A DNA stretch of 64,000 nucleotides from Linyphia triangularis (taxonomy: Eukaryota; Arthropoda; Arachnida; Araneae; Linyphiidae), in assembly GCA_963978545.1 (NCBI GenBank), contig OZ021722.1, forward strand, positions 7,335,201 to 7,399,200. The letters run 5' to 3'. Below the pieces are notes generated by a model, which saw only the letters and a list, made by a program, of their open reading frames with translations, was not told the origin of the DNA and ran no database searches. Made by a program: the position numbers and the translations under genes. Positions 1 through 12,300 of this stretch are shown here, one piece after another (position 1 is the stretch's first letter; each line of letters begins with the position of its first letter).

Positions 1-452
1 TATTGTTATTATTTTTTGTATATGTTCCGCAACTCGCATATGATGATTTATTTGTTCCTGGATAAATTCCTCTGCATTAAATCATAAATAATAGTTGAAC
101 AATAGGGCATTTAACTAATTTCTGAAATATATTTTAAATGAAATGTGTGCAGGAAATAAAAACGTAGTGTCTTTTTTTTCTCTTTTATTAAACTATGCCA
201 TAAAACACTGAAAATCACATTTTAAAATACAAATAAAAATGCCCCCCTTAAACATAAGCTAAAAGCCAATGCGATTGCATGATAACATCCTTTCATGTGT
301 CATTAACCAATGTCCTGTTTAGACTGCGATATAGGCAAACAAAGTAATACTTGTTCTCTACAAAACAGTGACATCACAACTTTGAGCCACCTGGCTATGA
401 ATTCGTAATCATGCAGCAGAATCCTTAAAAGTCCTTAAGAACTATTTATTTT

Positions 453-660
453 TTACTTTCAATTACCCATATTTTTACATAGGGTAATAAAAGTGTAGCA
501 TTCGGTTTAAAAAAAAAAAGTGATTTTTTTTTTTACACCAGGGGGCTCCGCCCTTGCTCGCTAACGCTTGCCAACCCCCAAATGCGCTCGCATTGGAGAT
601 CGCTGCACAATCTCCAAAGGTCCCCTTATCGGTGACCCCCTACCTTGGCTGCGTATTGAT
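453..660 (-). repeat. Truncated M element end joined to a GC-rich repeat
   Basis: Bases 453-494 are a reverse copy of the palindromic end (TTACTTTCAATTACCCATAT ... GGGTAATAAAAGT) seen at 14533, 18598 and 28772. They are followed to about 534 by sequence matching the region just inside that end in the 18598 copy. From about 538 to 650 comes an unrelated GC-rich patch (GGGGGCTCCGCCCTTGCTCG and CGCTCGCATTGGAGATCGC) that stands out sharply from the AT-rich surroundings. Its origin is not recognised. Confidence 0.5.
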
Positions 661-2073
661 CACACCAAAGAAATAGAATAGCTGGGGATTTTTAACGCAA
701 TTCCTGTGATTCACTCATGAATTGGTGCCTTTGGTTTGCCTCTCTACCTTCATGTTGTTGATGTTATTGAATTATGAATGACAACTTCGATTACCATTTA
801 CATGCCTTTAACTTAACCAGAGAGTTTTGTATTATTCTGCTCCCCAGGGCCCAATGCAGAAATCGAATAGGTAATTGACATTTTCGATTATCTTTGAGAT
901 GAAAAATTGAAAACGGAAATAATAAAATGTTGCAACAAGCACAATTAACACAAAAACAAAACTCATAAATTAAACACAAAATAAATATTGGTACACAAGC
1001 AGTAACAGATGCTAATTGCGACTTTTTGCTTGGCAACTACAAGAATGCACCAAGCGCAATAGAAAGAAATTTTTTAATATTAACGAACACGCATTTAGTG
1101 TAACGCTCAGAAAATAAGAAAATCATTGGCGTTACAGGATGCCAACAAAAATTTAAATACTTTTGTATACACACACAAAATATAATGAGATTGTTTAATA
1201 TTCCCGTTACTTACAAATTATTCCTTTTCCAATTTTGAAAACCGAAACTGTAACCAAAATGCAGGTTTAGCAGTAAAAAAATGAAATGAAAGTATCTTAA
1301 CTGACACATATCAGCAAATTAATTCAATAAAATTGCCCCTACATTGACGAGATCCCACAAGAACTACTCCCCTTCACTGTTATAATACATGACTTGCAGT
1401 CGTTTTAGTAAATTATAGCAAATTAGTGGTTAGCTGTATTACTTTAGTTTCGAATCTCTCTATATTAAAAAAAAAGTAAGGAACCGGTGTGTTGTCACTA
1501 ACGTATCTCTTTAACTGTTGCACGGTGAACTGTGAAATTTTTAACACAAGCAGATTTTCTCTCTAGCTCACCATGTATTATCGCAAAATGGCTAAATTTT
1601 AATTAGTTTTTTTTTTTTTAAATAGTACGCCCATCCTCAAATCAATAAATAGCATTTGTTGATCAAAATTTAACGAGGATTGCTAACTAAATGCCTACAA
1701 AAACAAAAATCATTAACAATAGAGCCACTAAAAAAAAAAATCGAACATTAGAAAGTAACCAATCGCAAGTGTACAAGATATTTAGCTCCAAGTAAAGTGA
1801 AAAAGAAAAATCGTCAAAAAATTAAACATTTTAATGTGAATATCATAAAATTTTAACTTACAAAAACTAAACTAATAGAAACCGCTAACAATACAACGAA
1901 CCCAATCTTTACCCCATCCTTACTTTTTTTTAATATATATAGATTCTTGAACAGCGTCCATGGTCCAGTACCACGCTACTCGCCGCCCGATTGGGAACCT
2001 CTGATATAGGAATCGGCAATAAAATATTTAATACTCGCAGTAATTAATTATAGTATAAATGTTTATCATAATT

Positions 2074-2454
2074 CAGGGATGCCAGTTTTCCTCCTTTTGG
2101 AGGATTTCCTCCTTTTTGGTTATTTATGTAACATTTTCCTCCTCTTTGTTCCTGGCTTGAGGATACACATTTTTCTGATCTGAACCAATTTTTCCTGTAA
2201 AAAGTATACTTTTCCTCATATCTAAACAAAAGATTTTCCCTCTTGGCTCCCCTTTCCTCCCAAATTACTTCACTAACTCCTAATATTTAAAATGTAATTA
2301 TTATATAGTATGAGAAATTTCATTTTATCTTTAAAATTATTGAATCATCCTTCCTGCATACTCTTTTGTTGAATTTTTGTGTATTCCATCCGCGAGCTTT
2401 TTCAACGAATTTTTGAATTTCTTTCTTTTTGCTCTCTGATCACTCTCATCCCTG
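2074..2454. mobile_element. hAT-like MITE, family O, 6-bp TSD
   Basis: The element begins CAGGGATG and ends CATCCCTG. Both sides carry ATAATT, a perfect 6-bp target duplication. The interior is rich in TCCTCCTTTT blocks. It has no coding capacity. A second copy of the family is at 40777-41268 with its own 6-bp TSD. Confidence 0.8.
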
Positions 2455-3275
2455 ATAATTACAAAATATTAAAAATTCGATAAGTCTATAATAATTTTAC
2501 TTATTGTTTAAGAAATGAAAATCACAATATATTTTGCTAATTTATAAAATACACATATTTTACAACATGTTATAAAAATGTAAGATTTCTTCATTAATTA
2601 GAAGAAAAAAAAGCCTTAGCTTTCCATGAAACCTAATATCAACAAAAAAACAAATAGTGAGAAAATCGATTTTAATTTTTTAAGAACATCATCCAGCATA
2701 AAATGTCACATAATTCATACAAAAAAGTACATACAGTTTTACAATTTTGCATGTGTATTCCAAACTAAAATTATAGCTAATAATAATAATAAAAACAAAG
2801 AAAAAACTGGAAGATATTTCAATTTTTACGGTAGTCTCTATGATGATGTTTTCGAAGGAGTTCTAAGCATTCCAACCTATAAAAGTGTAAAATGTTGAAA
2901 TGGTTGCCTTCAATGCCGAAATCTCGTTCCTTGAGCATCGCTTATCAATGACTGTTTTTCTCCCCTCTGTTTCACTTACAACAAAGGAATTATCACCAAA
3001 ATATCGCCCAACTGGACACTTTTCAAATAAATGGAAATACGACAATGGCAATCACACTCTTCCACATCAAGTTTAAATGTAGCAGCCAGTATTATAGTGT
3101 AATTGAAAGTTGTGTGATGCTCCACACCAGAAGTTTTCTAGGTGTTTGTTGTTAAAAAGTAAGAAGATTAATTTATAAAATTGTTACATTTCTTAAAGAC
3201 GACATGAATCTGTACTTATATTACTATGAAGGTCTTATTGAAGCTATAATTACAGTTATTTTCATTTTTTTTTAG

Positions 3276-3361
3276 TGGTTGAAACTCCAATAAAAAATAA
3301 AAGAATGGACAAAGAAGAAGAAAGGGAACGACGGGCAAAACGACCAATGGTGGCCCCAGAA
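3276..3361 (+). CDS. Exon 1 of this window (internal exon), charged linker
   Basis: The exon follows a T-rich tract ending in AG and precedes GTATGT. It opens with two bases (TG) of a split codon, so an earlier exon lies upstream, then reads 28 codons to phase 0. The peptide is very highly charged (Lys, Arg, Glu), with DKEEERERRAKR at its centre and an in-frame Met at residue 10. That Met sits in a poor position to be the true start, because the frame is open back to a good acceptor. It begins VET after the split codon, as exon 2 also does. Confidence 0.75.
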
Positions 3362-6300
3362 GTATGTAATCCAACATTTATGTTTCAGCATTAACTTCGA
3401 ATTAGTGGCGTAATTAGTAATTAAATAAGTTAAGAGGAAGTTTTAGTAATAATCACTCCCTATACTCGCTACGTTACAATCTTCTAGCCATTTAGAAACT
3501 ACTTTGTATAACCACCTTGACATTTGGGAAGTTGGCACGAGAAAAATCACCCGATGAAGTGACTTCATTGAATGTTCAGTCTATTTACTAGAAATGAAAA
3601 TTAAAATAGCGATAGACAAAACCAGGTGGAGCCACTGCATATGTATTGATGTATGAATTTGCAATCTATAGTAATAAAACATGCTGTCTGTCTGTCTGTG
3701 GATCTATAGAAACCTACTTAAAATTGGAGTAGAGCTCTGCAATTTTCAGCATAAGTAGTTTTGGCCTTCTAATTTTATGCATCACAAACAGAATGTTAAA
3801 ATTTTAATTAGTTAATAAATATGTTACAAAACGATATCTAATAGGGCTACAGCTCTTAAATTTTCAACATAAGTAGTTTTGGCCTTTTAAAAAACAGAAT
3901 TTTAAATTTTTATTTTGTTCTTTTTTAATTAATTAATAAACACTTTACAAAACGACTACTAATAGGGCTACAGCTCTGAAATTTTCAACATAAGTAGTTT
4001 TGGCCTTCTAATTCATCACAAACAGAATGTTAAAATTTTAATTAATTATTTTTTAATTAATTAATAAATATGTTACAAAACAATATCTAATAGGGCTACA
4101 GCTCTGAAATTTTCAACATAAGTAGTTTTGGCCTTTTAATTGGACTTTTAAAAAACAGAATTTAAAATTTTTTTTTTTTAATTAATTAATAAACATTTTA
4201 CAAAACAACTACTAATTGGGCTACAGCTCTGAAATTTTCAACATAAGTAGTTTTAGCCTTCTAATTGGACTTGCGAAAAACAGAATTTTAAATTTTTATT
4301 TAGTGTCTATTTAATTAATTTAGCGAACGAAGCTAGATCGATTTTGCGTAGTGATGAACCTTCCTGCGAGCGAAGCGCCAAAAACTGGGTCCTATACACG
4401 AATGACAGATTTTCGCAACGCGAGGTCTCACAGCTAGCTAAAATATTGCACATGTTAAAATTTTGTAGCTAAGCGCGGGTATTTAGCTAGTATAAAATAA
4501 AATAAGACGCAATTTTCGAGTTTTTAATTTGTGTTTAATTTCAAATAATTAAAAAAATAATTTTCTTGACATCGTAAATCAAATTCATAAAAGAAGTTAA
4601 TCTTTTATGACAATATTATAATGTGACTTGACATAAACTCATAATCAATCAAGATATTTAAACCATGCCTCCTAAATCTTCAATTGTGAGACAATGACGG
4701 CCAGTCTGCTTTTCACTATCTACTTTGCGTTTAAAACTAATCCTCGACGCCATTATTGCACTGGAGTCATAGAGATCACGATACTTCTTGTCACGTCAAA
4801 ACAAAAGAGGTATGCATTAAAACACCCAAATCCTGCCCATTACATTCAGAAAAGCAGAAATCGAATTGTGCCATTCACGAATCGAGGGGGTAGGGTATCA
4901 TAAGTACAAAACTAAGGAATGCGTCATTGATAATAATTCAAACTATTGCTTTTTTTATTCTTTCTGGCAGTCTAAGGAAAAAAAAGGATTTTTCAGACTT
5001 ACTAACTCGGGCCATTTAATGGAAAACGCGGTTTTTGGTAGTAAACACATACTATTGTAGACAAATTAAAATTATTTCCGCAAAATTTTATTTTTGCTCT
5101 TCTGTACTGTCGGCGGGCTGGTGAAAAAGCTGTCGCTGGCCCACGGTCCGCCTAGTGGCTGACGCTGGTCTACAGTCTGTTGTGGGAGAAAAAGGGGATT
5201 TTCTTTCTTTTACTACTCAATTACCATTTGTTGCTTGGGACTTCTGAAGAATGTGTTGCAGAGGCCGTTGGGATGTGAGGTAAAGTGGGAATTTTTTTGA
5301 AAAAATATCACAACAAACTAGTCGTTAAAAATATAATCGGAACTCGTTCCCAAGCGACGTTTAGTTTTATCCGATGAGGGGAGGAGCTACAGAACCCCCC
5401 ACTGGCCCCACGTATGAATTGTTTATCTCTGTAATATAAAGTCTGTATACAGTGCAAAATGCTTTTTAATTGTAGAAAAAACTTTCGTGTTTGGAAATTT
5501 TAATTTCACATGAAATCTCTATCAATTATCACGAGTTCAAATAATTATACTTTTATATATATCTAGAGTTTAGAATTTTCTGAATGCTGACAAATTCTGA
5601 TTTCATACTGCAGGGTTCCCACGGTCATTGAAAGTCATTAAAAGTGCTTAATATTTTTGAACCAGTTTTCAAGGCCTTGAAAGTACTTGAAAATGCTTAG
5701 AGGTGCTTAAAAGTCCTTGAAAATGCTTGGAGGTCCTTAAAAGTCCTTAATTTTTGCGTATGTTGACCAAATGCAAAATTTACAAAAATGCAACTCAGAC
5801 TTGCTATCCTCGCATGTCCGCCACTTATCCTCCCTGTATCGTAATTTTCTGACATATTTGTATTACGCATGCGTCAACTTGTAACTTTTTTGGTAGAATA
5901 CACTTTATAAACTTTTTTTATACTGACATGATGCCTGAAAACAAATTTTTAAAAGTCCTTAAAAACATTAATTAGGTCCTTAAAAGTCATTGATTTTCAT
6001 TCTGTGATTTGAGTGGAAACCCTGTACTGTGTATTGTGTTTCTTTTTTGGTGTGCCCTTTCCAGTGTTCTGTTGATATTCCCAGGTATATGTGTAAATGG
6101 TTTATATTTCAACAGGTTGAAACTACAGCCACTCTGAATGATAATGTGAGGCCGAAAAAAAACACCGCCAGAAAATCATTCAGAATTGAAATGCCTCGCC
6201 CTGCGGTTTCTCAAGAGAGAGATTTTATCACCATAACACCAGCTCCTATTTCTTCAAAATCAGATGTTACAAAGCTCTCCCTTAAGAGGAAAAGAATAGA

Positions 6301-9300
6301 GGAGGCCCTAAACTCCTCAAAAAAGGCAGTTAAAGTGAATTCTATCGAACTGAACCGAGTCATACCATTGCCATATGCGCAAATAACTGAAAGTACTTCA
6401 CCAGTCGATAGAAACAAAGCCATTCCTCTTCCATACATTCCACTGACAACTCCTAATCGAGCTCATAATGAAGATTCAGTGTCGCGTACCCCAATAACAA
6501 GAAGCGTACATACCTCTATGTCTTATGAACATAACAGTCCCAATTCAGTGCCATGCATTTCTGAAGATGATGATACCATAACATCTAATAAGGTAAGTAT
6601 TGAATTGGCAACATAGAGACTTTGTTCTGGAAATCAGGGAAATGTCAGCAGGGTTCCCACGGTCATTGAAAGTCATTAAAAGTGCTTAATATTTTTGCAC
6701 TTGTTTTCAAGGCATTGAAAGTGCTTGAAAATGCTTAGAGGTGCTTTAAAGTCCTTGAAAATGCTTAGAGGTCCTTAAAAGTCCTTAATTTTTACTGATG
6801 TTATTCAGCTGCAAAATTTATAAAAATACAACTCGGACTTGCTATCCCCGCGTGACCGCCACTTATCTGCACCGTATCAAAATTTTCCGACATATTTGTA
6901 TTGCCCATCCACCAACTTTAACTTTTTTGGCTGAATATACTTTATTAAAAATTTAAACATAGATATGATGCCTGAAAGCGAATTTTCATAGGTCCTTAAA
7001 AACATTAATTAGGTCCTTAAAAGTCATTGAAAGGTCATTGATTTTCATTCTGTGATTTGAGTGGGTACACTGTGTCAGGGAGCTTTCTGATTCTGGAAAA
7101 AATCAGGGAGCTTTCTGATTCTGGAAAAAAATCAGGGAAGTTTTGCATTGTTTAAGGCACGTTCATCTATATTTTGGCGCTATTTACATGGAGATTTGTA
7201 GTGGTTAGCCATTAGAAGGTTAATGTTACGGAATAATTTAAACTTTTCCTTACTTGCAAAACTATTTTTTAAAAAATTGCCCATATCTCTTTAGCATACA
7301 TGTACTATTTTAACAGGGCATCTAGACATCTGGAAAACCTAAGAAAATTGGGGACATTTCAAAAAAAGTTTGCCCTAAAATCAGGGATTTTTTTAGAAAT
7401 CTGTCAATGAAATCTGGGAACTTTTTTTCCCTGAATTTTGTGGCCACCCTATAACGGAAAATAATTTTTTTCTTCTAATATCAGATTAGTAGCTTATTCT
7501 CACTCATACAAAATACTGCAGATGAATTTAATATCTTTTACTGCAGAATTCCTCTTTCCTAATCCTTTTGTATCCATCAATTGGAACATAAACTATTAGG
7601 CTCTGTCATATTCATTGCTACCATATAAAAATAAGACTTACTGCAGAGCTGAGCTAGTGTGCATGTGCAGAGCTTTGCTATTCCCCTTGTCTTAAGTGTC
7701 TAAGAAGGCGACAATTTAATCCGGGTTTTAATTATATAACCTATAAAAACAAATTTTTTAATATGAATCCCTTGTAAGCATTGCTAATTTTTATATTTGT
7801 TAACACTCAGGGTTCCCACTGTCATTGAGAGTGCTTAGTATTTTTGAACTTGTTTTCAAGGCCTTGAAAGTACTTGAAAATGCTTAGAGGGGCTTTTAAA
7901 AGTCCTTAATTTTTGTGTAAGTTGTCCAATTGCAAAATTTATAAAAATACAACTCAGATTTGCTATCCCTACGTGACCGCCACTTATCCGCATTGTATCG
8001 GAATTTTTTGACATATTTGTATTAGGTATGCGCCAAATTGTAACTGTTTTGGTAGAATATACTTTATAAAAAATTTATATATAGACATGATGTCTGAAAA
8101 CAAGTTTTTAAGGGTCCTTAAAAACATTAATTAGGTCCTTAAAAGTCATTGATTTTCATTTTGTGATTTGAGTGGGAACCCTGACACTGTACCAATTCTG
8201 TAAACAGCATGTTCTTGGTGTTTGCATCTAATTTTAAGTATCAAAAACATTTCTATCAACAAAATGTGTGACAAACTACGTTTCAAAATTTATTTATTAA
8301 AGATGAACGTGAATTTATGCACTCGCATCCAAGTATCATTTATTTATTCTGATTAAAGTAATTGTATTATTTTATTTATATTTATTATAAAAAAAAATTA
8401 ACGATGGGAAAGAGTTTCTTCAATGGTCGGTTAAATGCTATTTTAGTGTGATTGGAAGTTGGTTTATTGGTATTCCGTAAAAGCGCCCGTTAAGTGGCAG
8501 TCAAAGCCGCCAAAATTTGATAGAATGCATTGTCATTGACATCGAATCTATCTGCCAAGTTTCTGTGATTTGCGCCGATATGGCGAGTGCCATCACCAAG
8601 ATTTACGTTGCGTGATGATAATTTTTGACGGTCGTAGTAGTAATGTAATAGCCGCTATTGTCGAAATTTACCCCTGTATATTGAGCATTTAAACTGATTT
8701 TTGTACTGGTGTGAAGACATTTTCTTGAGAGCTGTTGTAATATACGATATTGTTATCCTGATTTGCGTCGATGTTATGCAATGATATTACAGAATTTTGC
8801 GCCTGTATGGTGGGCGCTAACATCGGTATATACGTTGCTGTGATTGTCATTTTCGTCGAGATTTATGCTGAAGTAATATCGGTTAATGCCGAAATTTGCA
8901 ATGTAGTTTTGGTTGCATTCGCCTAGGCTTTATCTGGTGTGATAGCTATGTCCGTGATTAGTGCTTGTGTATGAGATCTCTATATGGATTCTGGGTTGCT
9001 AAAATTTTAACATAATATTATGCAAGAAAATTTTTACTGATTGTAATATTTTTATTTTTAGTCCATATTTGAAATTGTAATTTTTACTACAATTTTATGT
9101 TAAATTGTTTGTCTATTTTAGCTTGACAAACAATTTTACATTTTAGCTATAACTATAAATAATAGTTTAAAATTTGTAGTAATTTTTTTTATATATAATT
9201 GTTTAACTTGGGCACCAGGTCAGGGTTCCCACGGTCCTTGAAAGTCCTGGAAAGTCCTTGAATTTTTTTTTATGAAATTTGGTCCTTGAAAGTCCTTGAA

Positions 9301-12300
9301 AAAAGGATAAGGTCCTTGAAAGTCCTTGAATTTTTAAGTGACCAACAACAGTGATGTAATGTAAAATAAAAAGGTGTGGGAATGCTATGCTGCGTCGTTA
9401 CAAACAAATATATATATTTTTCTGAGTGTGGAGAAGGGGGGTGGGGGGGGGGGGGGAGTGAAAATGACAACTTTAAATAATTTTGTTAATATTACTTTAA
9501 TAATCTCAAAATAGCCCACGAGCACCTCCAAAAATTAAAAAAAGTGAATAAATAATAATTGTGTGTTTCGACTTATTCTTTTATACAAATAATTTTTTTA
9601 AACTATTAAGTTATATGGATTTTAAATAATTTGCTTTGCACAACCCATTTTAAAAGATTGTTTAACACTTTATAAAGGATTATAACACATTTTCAAACAT
9701 ATTATTGACACAAATTTTTAAAAATATCCAAAATATCAGAGATGCCTTGCATGCAATGGGTTCGGATAAATTCCCAGATTCTGTAGCTCCTCGAAATCTG
9801 TTTTCAAAATGAATGAAAAAGATTGTGATTGTTGCAGAAGTTGATTAAAAGTTTTATGGCTTTTCTCCTTTTCAAAAAGAAAATGTAGAGAAGTTCCTCT
9901 TTCTTGATAGATCCTTCCTTTCCAAATTTGCTACATTAATAAAATAATTGAAAAATTCAAATCCATCAGTCGATTTAAAATTTCTTGATAAAATATTAAT
10001 TTGTGTACCATCTCAATCATCTCTAATTTTAAGCGGGATATTTCAATGTAGACTCATTACTTGCCTGATTTGTTTGGGACATTCCTGTTTTTTATCTTAT
10101 CCAGTTCGATTTTGTCATCTTGACAGTGGTGACGGTTGGGTGACAATAATAGTCAAAAATGGGTATAAATCGGAGGAGGAAACAAACTCTAAAATATATA
10201 TGATATTGCCATCAAAATCACTAGATTTTAAAAAAGATCGGGGAAATTTCCTCCCCTTATTGCCGCCACTGTATAATTTTTTTTTAAGAACTGCTGCTAC
10301 ATTTTTGGAATAAATTTTGAAATAACTGTAAAACTTTCCCATTCTCAAACCGAAAAGAAATTTAATTTTGCATTTTAAAGTACATCTGAATTGTTTTCCT
10401 ACTTCTTCGCAGCCCAATTTCAATGTATTATACCCATTTGCAAAACCATTAGCACTTTTATATTAAGGAAAATCAAATATACAGGACCAGCCTAGGAGTA
10501 AAATGCTATGTGTGCAAAAATGAGTTTTGGAGCCCCTTACAGTGAAAATGGGTACAGAAAACACTTAAAAAATGGTAAAGAGTGCTCTATATGGTATGGG
10601 TGCAAATTATTAAAATCGTAGCGTTTTCTGCACTAATCAACATTATTTTAAGTCAGCTTTTATTAATGAACCCACGGATTCAATTTTTTTTTTTTTTTTT
10701 TTAGTAAAAAATTGTAATAAAATTATTTTCATAGGAATTTAATAAAATACATGTTATTAAAATTACTGATTTTTGCTACGTATTACTTTTTTTAGTAGTC
10801 CTCTACTCTTAGCGCAAGCCTTGGAACTCCTTTGCAACCCTGGGTTGTGAAGGGCTGCAATTCGGTTAATGTAGCATTATCAGTACTGCTAAGTTAAAGT
10901 GAAACAAAGTTAACAACTGTTCAGTTCTGTCACAACAACATAGCGGAGCGCTTGAAGCCAGTTTCTTTACTGTACACTCAAGCAACATTTTCTGTGTTGA
11001 ACTAAACATATTCAAATTCACAAACATTCAAAGGCGAATTTAATATAAAGGATTCAAAAATCAATACTATTTTGAACATATTTTTTCCATGTTCAAACAA
11101 GTTATCAGTTTGATTTTCCCAATATCTGGGAATAAAATAAATATTTCCCAACATCTGACAAAATATAAATACATAATTCCGTGATCTCAAAACACCTTAA
11201 AAGCTAATACAAAATATGAACATTCTGCTCTTGCCTATCTGGATTTTTAGCACTAACCAGTTTATTCCGTCAGAACCGCAGGTTTGCTTAACTTTTTTGG
11301 ATTGTAAAAAACCCCATCTTTTACTGTCATTTGTAGTTTAATCTTGAACGAATTCATTTCTTAGGTACGTTGAGAGGTTAACAAATAATTTATTAAATCC
11401 GTGATATAAAATTTTTTAAATAAAAGTTACATAACTTTTGTTGATAAATCGGTTAGCGTTCCCGTTAAAATTAGAGGAGGCGAAATATTCTTCAAGGAAA
11501 GGGCGCAAAGAACTGAATGTGCTAGGTCACAGTTTTGTTCTTTAAAAATGTAGATATTTGGCGTGAATTTGTGTATGGAAGTTTTAGACTGTATTTACGA
11601 CGAACCATACAAATTTGACGTCTGGAATTCTTCCACAAATACAGATCATTCGTTGAAGAGGATAATTGCTATTGAATGAATCGTAGCTAAATGTAAACAT
11701 ATATCAGTTCATATCTAATGAAAGAGAAATGGCCATGTGTAGGTTGCCGTGCCTTTTTCAAGTGTTTTACAAAAACTTGGACTTGCCTGCTCAGCTCTGA
11801 AGTTGTGGATCCCAGACGAAAACAAGTTCTCACGAAATGACTTTTTTGTTTGCTTACTTGGCTTTGAGTTCAGTATTACGTATCGAGAAAAAAGAAATTT
11901 TAGATGAGGGAATGTCTTTCCGCCTTCTAAAAAGGTAAAGGATCGCCGTTGCCTCATATTCCCACTCCACTATACCCCTGACCACCGATAAACTCCGTTT
12001 TGTAATTTTACGTCTGATGTATTTAAAATTATGGTCCTTAAATTTTTCTAAAAAGGTCCTTGAATTTTCTTAAAAAGGTCCTTGAAAGTCCTTGAATTTT
12101 TTTCTTCAATAAGAGTGGGAACCCTGCCAGGTCATTGTCCATTGATTATTTATATTTACAAATGTGTAATATTAATATTTTATTCATGTATTTCTTAAAT
12201 TTTTTTATGGACATTGTCTTTTCATTTGTTTACTGTTTGAGTAGTAGTAATTGACATGAATATTACTATAACATAATTTAAGGAGTTAAATGTTCTTATA

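Larger units (their letters stand above)
1..3275. other. Upstream intron or 5' flank of the gene
   Basis: No exon can be supported here. It is AT-rich and includes two patches of repeat-like sequence (453-660) and a MITE (2074-2454). The short open frames have repetitive or biased composition and no splice context that links to exon 1. A 5' exon supplying the first base of the split codon at 3276 may be upstream of the window. Confidence 0.5.

Noticed and set aside
2626..2898. 90-codon plus frame before exon 1
   Set aside because: Asn/Lys/Ile-rich as expected from AT-rich DNA; no acceptor or donor connects it in frame to exon 1.
3300..3361. Met codon within exon 1 as the translation start
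   Set aside because: The frame is open upstream to a strong acceptor at 3274-3275, and the exon begins mid-codon, so an earlier exon is more likely.
6211..6438. 75-codon minus-strand frame over exon 2
   Set aside because: It is antisense to a well-supported exon, has no splice context, and its composition follows from the plus frame.
10115..10423. 102-codon minus frame in the family C element
   Set aside because: No recognisable hAT transposase motif, overlaps a plus frame of similar length, and lies within a degraded element.
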